Origin: Neoarius graeffei
Lineage: Eukaryota; Chordata; Actinopteri; Siluriformes; Ariidae
Direction: 5' to 3'
Assembly (NCBI RefSeq): GCF_027579695.1
Contig: NC_083577.1
Span: 94,010,539-94,074,538 of the forward strand
DNA length: 64,000 nt
Shown: positions 54,870 to 64,000 of the stretch, one piece after another
Position numbering within the stretch: the first letter of the stretch is position 1
How the letters are laid out: the number at the start of each line of letters is the position of its first letter
Program-made: the position numbers and the translations under genes
The notes under the pieces: model-generated
What the model was told of the DNA's origin: nothing
The model's input: the letters and a program-made list of their open reading frames with translations, nothing else
Databases searched by the model: none

Positions 54870-56717
54870 CCTCCACTATAAACTCCCCCAGAAGCAGAGC
54901 TAAGGCCACTACAGGTAGGCGTAGGAGTTAGTGCAGCGGCAGGGTATCTGCATTGCAGCCACGGTGAAGATCTCCATCTCTTTCGGAGCTGAGGTGGAGG
55001 AGTCCTCCATCTGCAGCCCCTCATCCTGCTCCACCAAGTCGGTAGAGGCAAACGAGCCGGTTATGGATCCGTTCCCACCTGTGGTGCTGCTCAGCGCCGG
55101 TCCAAGCTCTGTGTGTGCCATGTCCATCAGGTTCTCAGCACCAGAGCCGTTCACCCCGTTCATCAACTTCATCTGAAGATCCAGATCTGCAGTCAAACAG
55201 AGTACGGAGGAGACAAGGGTCAATAACGAGGGTAACGTATGAGGCGGTCTGGGAAAACCCATCAGACTGTCACTGTGGCAAAATTCTGAAAATCACAAAC
55301 CATCAGCAGTTTTTGACCAGAATTTTGAGTTTTTCTGCCCAAAATATAATCTGATCATCTTTATTTTAAGAAAACAAATATATTTCACCAAAAATACATG
55401 AAATGTTTTATTTACTTCTTATCCATGCCCAGGCTTTCTTCCTGTAAATATTACCTTGTCTAAGTTGAACTTCTTCATGAAATAGCTTGAGAGTTGTAAT
55501 TAGATTCCATATGTTGATGTATTTCCTTTTCAAACAGGAAGTCAGGGTGACATCATGTTGAAGTGCCTGACTGATTTATACAACAACTAATAGGGTTAGG
55601 GACAGGCCATACCACAGCCCTGTCCAATCTAAACACACATGACAGAAGGGTAGAAGCTTGGACGGTGGACAAAGTCAGAATTCTCCATCAGTCCATGAGC
55701 TGGTGATGTTCCAACATCAAACAGCTCTGAGTTCACAAAACTGCCGACTCTCAGCTTCTTCTAAACGAATGAAGTACAACAGTTTATTCTCAGTTGGAAA
55801 AAAGAAGTGTGTTCAGGAAGGCACAGCCAAAAACACAGCTGCATTCTACAGAGCAGTTAATCTGAGGAAGAGAAACTCAGCACATGATAATTCATCAAAA
55901 AATTGAGTATAAAACTATCACATGAAAATATCTCCAGGAGTAACGTAGATACGGTATCGTCTTGGATGCTGGTAATAAAACGGCTCTGAAACACACATTC
56001 TGATTTCAGGGCCACACGAGGTGCGATTTCCTCACAATGTGATGAAGCTGCTGGAGAGTCAGACACTGTAGTGAAGCAGATACGAGCCTCATTAGTTTTG
56101 CCTGTAATCAGACAGTGGCTCTCAAAATGTCCGCCGTCTCGTCGTCATCAAAACAGAGCAGTCAGATGCTTTGTACAGACAACAGAACACAACATTTAAA
56201 AATGTTTAAACGACCAAATAAAACCATTTAGCCGAAAGAACAGAAGCGGAAGAATTATTTCTCCACTGATGTAAGCATGAACTCTTTTCCTGTTTTAAAT
56301 CTATAAATCTTTACAATCTGGCCATAAAGCTGTTTTCCTAGAAGTAGATTTCCAGAGATTTAAATGAAATCTTTACATGATTTGTCACATTTTTCAATTC
56401 ATTAAAAGAAGTCCAACTTTGACCACGTGAGAGGTTTTCCCAGACCGCCACATATATACATGTCATGATGCTCCTCAGACCTACCGCTGGTTCGGGCCTT
56501 TTTAAACTGACTGGACTCGATGCGCTCGAGCGACCGCTTTCTACTGGGTACGCTGTTAAAGAAGCCGCGCGTCTGCTCCACAGAGGGACTGGTGGAGAAG
56601 CCGTTAAACTGGCTGAGCTGCTGCTGATTCTGGGCGTTGGACAGCAGTTGAGCGCACTCTTGGAAGCCCTGGGCGTGGGCTAGATCAGCTCCGGTCAGTC
56701 CGCTAGCGTTCCTCAAG
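53076..56717 (-). CDS. ankrd10: ankrd10, ankyrin repeat domain protein 10 (3' exons)
   Basis: Three exons are readable on the minus strand. Exon 56485-56717 starts with the last base of a codon and reads LRNASGLTGADLAHAQGFQE, then the linker SRKRSLERIESSQFKKARTS. This matches the end of the last ankyrin repeat and the KKART motif I recall from ANKRD10. Exon 55079-55186 (donor ACAG|GTGGGA) reads DLDLQMKLMNGVNGSGAENL. Exon 53076-53230 ends EEQYEHTFFYTMQLFHGS, close to the mammalian C-terminus (ERYDSAVLGTMHLHHGS). All junctions are phase 1. If the 55079 donor is skipped, the middle exon reads through to a TAG at 54909-54911 and ends IPCRCTNSYAYL. The exons with the other ankyrin repeats are not found and must lie right of 64 kb or be unrecognised. 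The molecular role is unclear. Confidence 0.85.
53231..54908 (-). other. ankrd10 intron (or alternative 3' UTR)
   Basis: No exon is recognised. (TC)n then (CA)n runs lie at about 54841-54868. If the alternative C-terminus at 54909 is used, part of this stretch would be 3' UTR. Confidence 0.5.
55187..56484 (-). other. ankrd10 intron
   Basis: No exon or mobile element is recognised. Confidence 0.55.
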
Positions 56718-56783
56718 CTGCGCAACGATAAAATTCACATGTTAGCGCTCCTGATCTACCGTACACATGTCTCAATCATACTC

Positions 56784-56814
<31 letters not shown>

Positions 56815-58590
56815 AATACACACAGATCCTGTCTGCCTAAGTTGTTTTTAAATATGTACTGAAGAAAATTTTGAACAAAAAGAGTTTTGACTGCAACAGA
56901 TCTTCATAACAAGCCTGAAACCATGTATACAGTAGAATTGAGGAAGGGCTGAAGCAGAGGATCGAGTTATTAAACATTCAACCATGAGGCAATAACAGTT
57001 GTGTGTAACAATAAACATCTTTTACAGATGCATATATGTTTGGTGTACCTCTAAAGGTTTTATAAAGGTGCATTGTATCAACATTTCCAGGTGAAAGATG
57101 CACAAGGAAAGGACAAGGAGTGTACCCTTCATTTATCCTCTCAAAGTACAGGGCTAAACATGAATCCAGTGAAAATCAGCAGTTTTAATTGTTATCCATT
57201 CTGTAAACACAGATTATGAACTTCAGAACAATGACCGTGCCTTCAAAAATGGTGTCCAAGAAGAGAAATAAAGAAGGGTAAAGGACAAGGTGGATTGCTG
57301 TGATGGGTTTTGAGCAAAGATGCAGACAAATGCTGCATATGAATTTCTTCTGAAGGCTTGAATGGAGTCCCTTCGTTAAAGTTTTCTTTGTAAACCAGCA
57401 TTCATTACTTAAACACAAATAGAAAAACTGGTTGTTTGATTTACATGCTACATGTCAGGCTTCATATTAGCTAATAGTAAACTGTACTAGCTACATACAC
57501 TCACCTTCTAAGCTTCTTTGTAATGTCTCTGTACACATTTAATGAGAGAGGGGCTGTATATGAGAGGATAAGACTGAACCACAGTTGAACGTTTTCTTCT
57601 GCGTAAAACAGCACACTGGAATGAACTGCACGTAGGAACTAAAGTTGTGAGCATGGAACTGAAGAAACGTTGGATCACGAGCTGCGTTCTGAGGAATCAT
57701 TCCAGACAGTCGTCTGGACTTTTTCACAGCGTATTGACTAATTTGCATACAGTTAAGAAAATCTCAACTCGCGTGTTGATTTATTGCTGAGATTGTGCAC
57801 GTGTTGCACGTGTGTACAAAATAAAGGCTTGTCGCTTTGCTGCTTGCTAGTGTGGACGTAGGGGCTTCAAGGAGGAATCGAGGAACACAGGAAAAGGAAG
57901 CTGTATCTTCAAGTTTTCTTCTCAGAACTCTCTCAATAAATGAATCCATGAAAAAAAATATCCATGAATAGATACAAAGTAAAGGGATGCTGATCTTTTT
58001 ACTTCCAAGATAAAGGATAATAATACGCTCATCAAGAGTTTCTGAAGAATCAGAAGAAACTTTAAGGAAAACTTCAGAAAAATAACAAGTAACAAATGAC
58101 GAGAGAAGAAACGTTACAGTGAAAACAAGATGTACAAGTAAAATAATGACTCATTATAGGATTTCCCCCCCTCACAGAAACAATGAGACATGTCTGGAAG
58201 AAGGATCTGAGAGTATACATGACTCAGGCTTGTACATTAAACTAAATTCATTATCTGTCACAGTCATGGAACAAACTAAAACACATGGATGAACAAACTG
58301 TACAGTTTCTGCACTTACCCCAACATTCAGTGACTCCTGGTTAACTCCCCAATGGCTCGCTGACACGGTTACGCATCACAGACCTTTCTACAAATTTAGC
58401 TTATTCAACAATTAAAAAAAAAAAAAAGGTACACCAGTGAACTAAATATTACATTTAATCCACTGATTTATTTATTATAGAATTCCTATTCTTATATTTT
58501 CTTATAACCTTACTTGAGAACCTTATGAAGTTAATAAAAAAATATTACTTTTTGAAATAAATGACCCAAAGCTCATTATTAATCAATATA
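56718..58590 (-). other. ankrd10 upstream intron, no exon seen
   Basis: I searched this stretch on the minus strand for ankyrin-repeat codons (W-x-PVHWAA, TPxHxA) and found none. No mobile element ends are evident. Confidence 0.5.
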
Positions 58591-59260
58591 CAGTGCCTCC
58601 AGAAAGTTTTAAACACACACACACCCCAAATCAAATTTAAAGATAGCAGGATTTTTTTTTTTTTTGCTCAATTTGAAATGACACTGCAGAAATTAAATAA
58701 AAATTAAATAAAGTATTGAGATGTCCTCAGAATTATTTGAAAACTGAAAATATATAAACTGTTTAATTGATAAGTATTCACCTCCTGGGTGTGAAGTGCT
58801 CATTGGGGATAGATTAGGGACAAAATTAGCTCATGTTTTAAGTCGTTCAAATTCTGTAAAGCTGCTTTGCGACAATGTTTATTGTTAAAAGCGCTGTACA
58901 AATAAACTTGACTTGAAGTGTCCTTTGCAGCGATTACAGATGCGAGTCGTCTCAGATGCGTTTCTGAGCTTTGCATTTTATTCCATTTCACAACGCAAAT
59001 ATTCTCCAACTCTCTCAAATTAGAACATTGATGGACAGCAATTTTCAGGTCATGCCACAGACTTTCAACTGGATTTAAGTCTGAGCTTTGACTCATGCCC
59101 TGTTTCAACATTCATTTTCACCTGAATTGCAGATGTCTGGCTTTGCTTATATTTGGCTCCATCAATGTTGCATGTGATGGTAACCAGATTTCCAGTTCTT
59201 CCTGCTGAAAACCCCAGAGCATGATGCTACCACTACCGTGCTTCATCACAGGAATTGGGC
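58591..59260 (-). mobile_element. Decayed Tc1-type relic
   Basis: It starts CAGTGCCTCCAGAAAGTTTT after TA (58589-58590). On the minus strand, transposase codons include SSDLNPVESLWHDLK (third catalytic block, with Glu) near 59050-59090 and a K-H-G-S-G-S-like block near 59225-59245. It is interrupted by an L2 fragment (58799-58913) and by a SINE from about 59261. No frame is intact. Confidence 0.75.
58799..58913 (+). mobile_element. L2-type LINE 3' end (115 bp)
   Basis: A very short copy of the LINE 3' end (CATTGGGGATAGATTAGGG to AATAAACTTGACT) with a 7-bp duplication TGAAGTG at 58792-58798 and 58914-58920. It is inserted in the Tc1 relic. Confidence 0.88.
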
Positions 59261-59612
59261 ATTGCGGTGGTGTAGTGGTTCGCACAGTCGCCTCACAGCA
59301 AGAAGGTTCTGGGTTCGAACCCAGCGGCCGGCGAGGGTCTTTCTATGTGGAGTTTGCATGTTCTCCCCGTGTCTGCGTGGGTTTCCTCCGGGTACTCCGG
59401 TTTCCCCCACAGTCCAAAGACATGCAGGTTAGGTTAATATGGGACGGCCTTGGGCTGAGGTGCCCTTGAGTGAGGTACCTAACTCCCACCCAACTGCTCC
59501 CCGGGCGCTGTTAGCATGGCTGCCCACTGCTCTGGGTGTGTGTGTGTGTGTCCACTGCTTCAGATGGGTTAAATGCAGAGAGGAAATTTCACAAGTGTGT
59601 GATGAATAAAGT
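59261..59612 (+). mobile_element. tRNA-derived SINE (tail type II)
   Basis: Forward copy with GGTGTAGTGGTTCG and B box GGTTCGAACCC, then the type II tail (GTGCCCTTGAGTGAGGTACC, CAGATGGGTTAAATGCAGAG). It lies in the Tc1 relic. Confidence 0.85.
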
Positions 59613-59734
59613 TGTGCTGCTTAATGGTGTTACCTCTGTGTTGGGCTGCATTTGGTTTGCACCAAACATGCTTTGGCTTTTGACCTGATGATTCCATCAC
59701 AAAATCTTTTTCTAAACGCTGTCGTCAATCAGAA

Positions 59735-60310
59735 GTATGATGATGATGATTGACTTATAAAGCGACATTTCCATGAGTTCAGTAGCGCTGGAGACAAGTT
59801 ACAATTCAAAGGCCTGATTAAACAAATGTGTCTCGAGTTTTTGTTTAAAGTAGTCGATGTCTTCATCATTTTTGTTTAGTCCTTGATGTCTTCTGGTAAG
59901 TTGTTCCACAGTTCAGCAGCAGCAATATAAAATGCATGACTTCCATAGATCTTGAGACTGAAGGAAGGTTTCTTTAAGAGATTACTACTGGAGGAACGGA
60001 GGGGATGTGATGGCTTGTAAGGAGTAATTAGATTCTTGAAGTAGTTAGGAGCCATGTCATGAAGTGTCTTTTAGGTCAGGATCAGAATTTTAAAATTTGC
60101 ACGATAGTCCACAGGGAGCCGGTGAAGCTCCTTAAGGATTGGCGTTACATAATCAAACTTGGAAGATAACGAGACAAAACGTGCAGCAGTATTCTGGATG
60201 TGCAGCAGCTTCTTAATTAGACGGCCATACAACAGAGCATTGCAGTAATCAAGCTTTGAGGTAACTAGCGCATGGATGACAGTCTTTGTAGCATCAGGTG
60301 TAAGATACTA
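59735..60310 (-). pseudogene. L2-group LINE RT C-terminal fragment
   Basis: Minus-strand codons read HALVTSKLDYCNALLYGRL, IQNTAARFVSLSSKFDYV, LKELHRLPVDYRANFKILIL, a stop, then KTLHDMAPNYFKNLITPYKP and AAELWNNLPEDIKD. This is the same conserved C-terminal block as at 18861-19739, but from a different subfamily. It has no active site and no 3' UTR, and at least one in-frame stop. Confidence 0.85.
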
Positions 60311-60578
60311 AGAGAAGTGGCTTCCTTCTGGCTGCTCTCCTGTAACTCCTCTATTGGTCTCTATAATTCCTTCAGCTGGACTCTTGGACACTTCTCTGAT
60401 AATTGTCTTTCTTGACTGAGCACTTGGCTTGACCTGATCTTGGTAGTCTCTGTGTTGTGCCATACGATTTTCTACAAACCCCATTTCCAGAAAATTTGGT
60501 ATATTTTCTAAAATGCAATCAAATCAAAAATCTGATTTGTTAATTCACATGAACCTTTATTTAACTGACAAACAAAGG

Positions 60579-60763
60579 GAAAGGCATGGCCTAATGGGTA
60601 GAGAAGCAGCTTTGGAACCAAAAGGTTGCTGGTTTGATCCCTGGACCAGTAGGAATGGCTGAAGTGCCCTTGAGCACCTGACCCCAACTGCTCCCCAGGC
60701 TGCTCTGGGTATGGTGTGTCACTCTGGATGACAGCATCTGTTAAATGCCTGTAATGTAATGTA
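60579..60763 (+). mobile_element. Second tRNA-SINE family (L2-tailed)
   Basis: A head with A box TGGCCTAATGGGTAG and B box GGTTTGATCCC, a short body with the GTGCCCTTGAGCACC block, and a tail ACTCTGGATGACAGCATCTG ending in (TGTAA)n. The L2-like tail and different head separate it from the other SINEs. It is inserted in the left arm of the mariner relic. Confidence 0.8.
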
Positions 60764-61165
60764 AAAGTACAAAGAAAAGATTTTCAATAATTTTACTGAC
60801 CAACTTAATTGTATTTTGTAAATATAAACTAAATTAGAATTTGATTCCTGCAAGAAACTCAAAAAAAAAGTTGGGACAGAAGCAAAAATGAGACTGAAAA
60901 GTTTATAGGATTTTAGGGTAACCATAACCCAAGTAACACAATTCTGGAAGATTCCACAATAAGCAGGTTACTTGGTCAAATAAATTGGGTTTAAAAGGAG
61001 CAGCACCAAAGGCTCAGTCTTTGCAAGTAAGGATGGGACGTGGCTCACTGCTTTGTGCCAAAATTCGTGAGAGAACTGTTCATCAATTCAAAAAGAACAT
61101 TTTTCAATGCAAGATTTTAGGTCTTTCAAACTCTACAGTACATAATGTTGTGAAAAGATTCAGGG

Positions 61166-62105
61166 TAGAGCCCTGCACTCCCGCGGGACCCGACGCAAAG
61201 CAGTGCGGCGCGGGACAAATTTTGAAAGCTCATTGCGGGCGCGAGGGGGAGTGCACAATGTGGGCGCGGGCGGGAGAGGTGATAAGCTGCAGTCCCGCTA
61301 ACTAAAAACGTGTTTAAAATAAAATTTATAAATTATTAATTTATGTCTATCATATATAATGTGTGCTGGATATTTTATTTGGCATAAATAAAAACATTTT
61401 AAGATGCCTAAATTTGCGGATGTGGTCTAATCTCGCGTACGTTTCCGATTCCTTTCCGCTCTTCCATGTTTGAGATCTCCGATCATGGCAGAAGAGCAGA
61501 GCTCCTCTAGTGAAGCTCACAGTGCTTCAGAAGTAAGTGCTGCTTTAAAAAGAGGTACATTTACCGTTAAAAAGTCAAGAGTATTAGTCCTAAGTATTAA
61601 AAAGTATTAACTAGTATTAAAAAGGACTGTGTATCGCACAGATTGTTCAATTTAAAGCTAGGAATAGACAGTGTATAATATGAGGAGCTGGTTGTGGTTG
61701 CGCAGCACTTCATATGAGAGGAGAATGAAATCGCGGTTGGAATCATAACGCCACAGACTCGGAAGTGGGAGTGCGAGTGCGCAAAGCGAGAGCTGTCAAT
61801 CACAGCGAGAGCTGTCAATCATGAGCGCATGCAGCGCTCAACTTGGAATGTGTCAGCAGAATGTCAGAGTCTAAACAATAAACTTACAATAAATGAAGGA
61901 TCAGTCAGTGGAGAGCTCAGCTAAGCTCAGCATGTTTAATTCCCCAAGCCAATGACAAGAACTTTCATGAGAAATAACGCGAACGTCTGCATCATGCGGG
62001 ATTTGCGGGCGGGAGCGGGATAAAGTATGGCGGGCGGGAGCGGGACTGAAAATCATAATTCTTTGCGGGAGCGCGACTGAAAATTCTGTTCCGCGCAGAC
62101 CTCTA
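61166..62105 (+). mobile_element. hAT-type non-autonomous transposon (940 bp)
   Basis: An 8-bp target duplication ATTCAGGG (61158-61165 and 62106-62113) and short inverted ends TAGAGCCCTGCAC and, inwards, TAGAGGTCTGCGC identify a hAT element. GC-rich CCCGCNCCCGC subterminal repeats follow each end. Around 61484-61532 an ATG opens MAEEQSSSSEAHSASE up to a GTAAGT donor, probably the first exon of the parent transposase. It is inserted in the mariner relic. Confidence 0.9.
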
Positions 62106-63123
62106 ATTCAGGGAATTCGGAAACACCTCAGTGTGTAAAGGGCGAGATCGGAAACCACTGTTGAATGGGCGTGACCTTCGGATGGCACTGCCTGAGAAAT
62201 CATCAGGCTAATGTGACGAATACAGCCACATGGGCTTGGGAGGACTTCAGAAAACCGTCGTTACTTAACACAGTCCACTGCTGCATCCAGAAACGCAACC
62301 TAAAACTGTATTACACAAGGAGGAAGCCATTCATCAATTCTATAAAGAAACACCGCTGATTTCTCTGGGCCTGAACTCCTCATCTCAGATGGACCGAAGG
62401 ACAGTGGAAACGGGTGCTGTGGTCAGATGAGTCACATTTCAGCTTGTTTTCAGGAAAACCGAGCATCGAATTCTCGGTGCCAAAGGTGAACACGACCATT
62501 CAGTTTGTTACCAGAGAAAGGCGTAAAAGCAGCATCTGTGATGGTGTGTGTGTGTGTGTGGGGGGGGGGGATCAGTGCCCACGGCATGGGGGAGGTGCAT
62601 GTGTGTGAAGGTACCATTGATATATTGGGGAGTATATTGGGATTTTAGAGAGACATATTCATCAAGGCAATGTCTCTTCCTGGGAAGTCCATTCTTATTT
62701 GAGCAGGGTTAGGGTTAGCCACGCCTTATTCTGCATGGGCTACAACAGCATGGCTTCATACAGTGCATGTGTTTGACTGGCCTGCTGCCAGTCCAGATCT
62801 GTCTCCTATTGAGAAGAATCAGACAACGGTGACCACGGACTGCTGAACAGCTGAAGTCTTGTATTGAACAAAAACGGACAAAAATTCCAATTGCAAAACT
62901 GCAATAATTAGTATCCTCAGATCCCATACAATTAAAAAGTGTTATTGAAGGAAAGGTGATGTAATACAACGGTAATAATGCCTCTGTCCCAACTTTCTTT
63001 TGAGTGTGTTGCAGGCATCAAATACTAACTTCATTTATATTTACAAAATACAATTAAGTTGGTCAGTAAAACTATTGAAAATCTTTTCTTTGTACTTTTG
63101 TCAATGAAATACAGGTTCACGTC

Positions 63124-64000
63124 AGGGGCGTGTTTAGCCTATTTTGGGGGGTGCTCAAGCACCCCCAAAAACGAGCTCAGCACCCCCTAGCTCAGCACCC
63201 TCAAAAACACTGCTTTTGGACGTAATTTTCAGAAATAAGTGCCCTTGCGCACTGCGCAATGAATGTGTGCGCGGGTGTGTGTGTGTGTTCTTGAATTCAC
63301 CTGTTAGGTGATAGTTCTATGACCAGTAAAATCCCTCTCCTCCTTGCGTCCCCTCTGATTGGGTTGCCTGTCCGCGCGAGTGCTTGCTACGACATGGTGG
63401 TTTTTTTAACTGGATTCCACGCCGATGAGGAACTCGAAGTAGCACCTGAGTATTACTGGCATAGCGAGATGTGAAGGTACGGACTGGAGTTACAATTGTT
63501 AAACACAACACAATAATATGCATAATGCAATATTGATGTTCCCTGGTCTATGAATAGAATGATAAAAACGACATTTATCATCCATATCGAGATACTTTTG
63601 TGCAGAGCTGTACAAGTGCTATGGTGCTAGACCACCGTGTGTTAGTCAATTTTATTTAATGTAACATAGCGTTTACTAATGTAAAATCATAATAATACAC
63701 ACTATTATTACACAATACCACATTAACAATTACCACTGTTCAAAATGAATAGCTCCAACATTACAAATGCAGTAGTAGGTCTTGTTTAGTTAAAAATATA
63801 ACGTAAATATTTGTGTCAGTGGTTGTAAATGTGTAGATATCATAGTTTATTGGGTCAGCTTCTGTTAAAACATTGCATAAGTCTCGTCTTGTCTAGTCTA
63901 GTCTTCTTGTCTAGTTAAGTCTAGTCTAAATGCGGAATAAACGTGGAAACACTGTCGTTCAAGCCAGGTGCCTCTGTCAGCTCTGGGGGCTAAGCACCCC
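63124..64000 (+). mobile_element. Probable hAT-like element, left end
   Basis: It starts CAGGGGCGTGTTTAGCC followed by GGGGGGTGCTCAAGCACCCC, the style of hAT ends, and the preceding mariner sequence stops exactly there. The window ends in GGGGGCTAAGCACCCC. No transposase is seen, and the right end is outside the window or unclear. Confidence 0.4.

Larger units (their letters stand above)
60474..63122 (+). mobile_element. Decayed mariner relic holding a SINE and a hAT
   Basis: It is related to the element at 8695-11081. Its left end is near CAAACCCCATTTCCAGAAAA. Terminal arms with AAAGTACAAAGAAAAGATTTT (about 60763) are mirrored at about 63080-63100. Transposase codons start MGRGSLLCAKIRERTVHQFK at 61033 with STVHNVVKRFR; after the hAT come WSDESHFSLFSGK near 62421 and P-D-L-S-P-I-E near 62795. 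Several frameshifts and stops are present. The right arm ends abruptly at about 63122. Confidence 0.8.

Noticed and set aside
54931-55176. Plus-strand frame opposite the ankrd10 exon
   Set aside because: Shadow of the minus-strand exon, which has the acceptor, phase and homology.

Overview
The window is nuclear DNA from a ray-finned fish. Three vertebrate genes with introns can be assembled from it: ing1-like, ube2a and ankrd10. Around and inside them lies a dense, nested set of Tc1/mariner transposons, L2/Rex1-type LINEs, tRNA-derived SINEs and Ty3/Gypsy retroelements of kinds typical of teleosts. The particular SINE, L2-tail and Tc1 families suggest an ostariophysan such as a catfish, but that is a guess from repeat style, not a proof.

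Layout. 1-6.4 kb: the 3' part of a Ty3/Gypsy chromovirus, apparently sitting in a LINE that also carries a Tc1 copy. 7.4-11.1 kb: SINEs, and a mariner-type element holding a small THAP-bearing transposon. 12.0-18.0 kb: a nearly complete Ty3/Gypsy chromovirus with both LTRs and a 5-bp target duplication. 18.9-21.0 kb: the 3' part of an L2-type LINE. 21.3-23.5 kb: a THAP-bearing DNA transposon holding two SINEs. 25.4-28.3 kb: ing1-like gene (minus strand, two coding exons). 28.5-36 kb: SINEs, mariner debris, a second THAP-bearing copy and a Tc1 copy with an intact transposase frame. 37.3-51.8 kb: ube2a (minus strand, six coding exons summing to exactly 152 codons plus stop). Its 12.1-kb second intron holds one Tc1 copy loaded with a mariner, a LINE and a SINE, and the SINE itself holds a TIR element. 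53.1-56.7 kb: 3' exons of ankrd10 (minus strand). 58.6-64 kb: Tc1, LINE, mariner and hAT-like relics and SINEs, probably in an upstream ankrd10 intron.

Host genes. Ing1 is a PHD-finger reader of H3K4 methylation in Sin3/HDAC complexes. Ube2a is the RAD6 ubiquitin-conjugating enzyme for PCNA and histone H2B. Ankrd10 is an ankyrin-repeat protein of unclear function. They are not an operon; in mammals ING1 and ANKRD10 are also neighbours.

Most notable observations: (1) both LTRs of the 12-18 kb Gypsy element contain a segment that aligns with 5S rRNA from its first base to about base 92, including the internal Pol III promoter; (2) the LTR of the other Gypsy family carries perfect tRNA-type A and B boxes at tRNA-like spacing; (3) the loaded Tc1 copy in ube2a intron 2 lies at the centre of an inverted duplication of non-Tc1 sequence; (4) ube2a exon 4 is bracketed by complementary (TG)n and (CA)n tracts; (5) two phase-compatible exon-like sequences of unknown identity interleave with ube2a exon 1.
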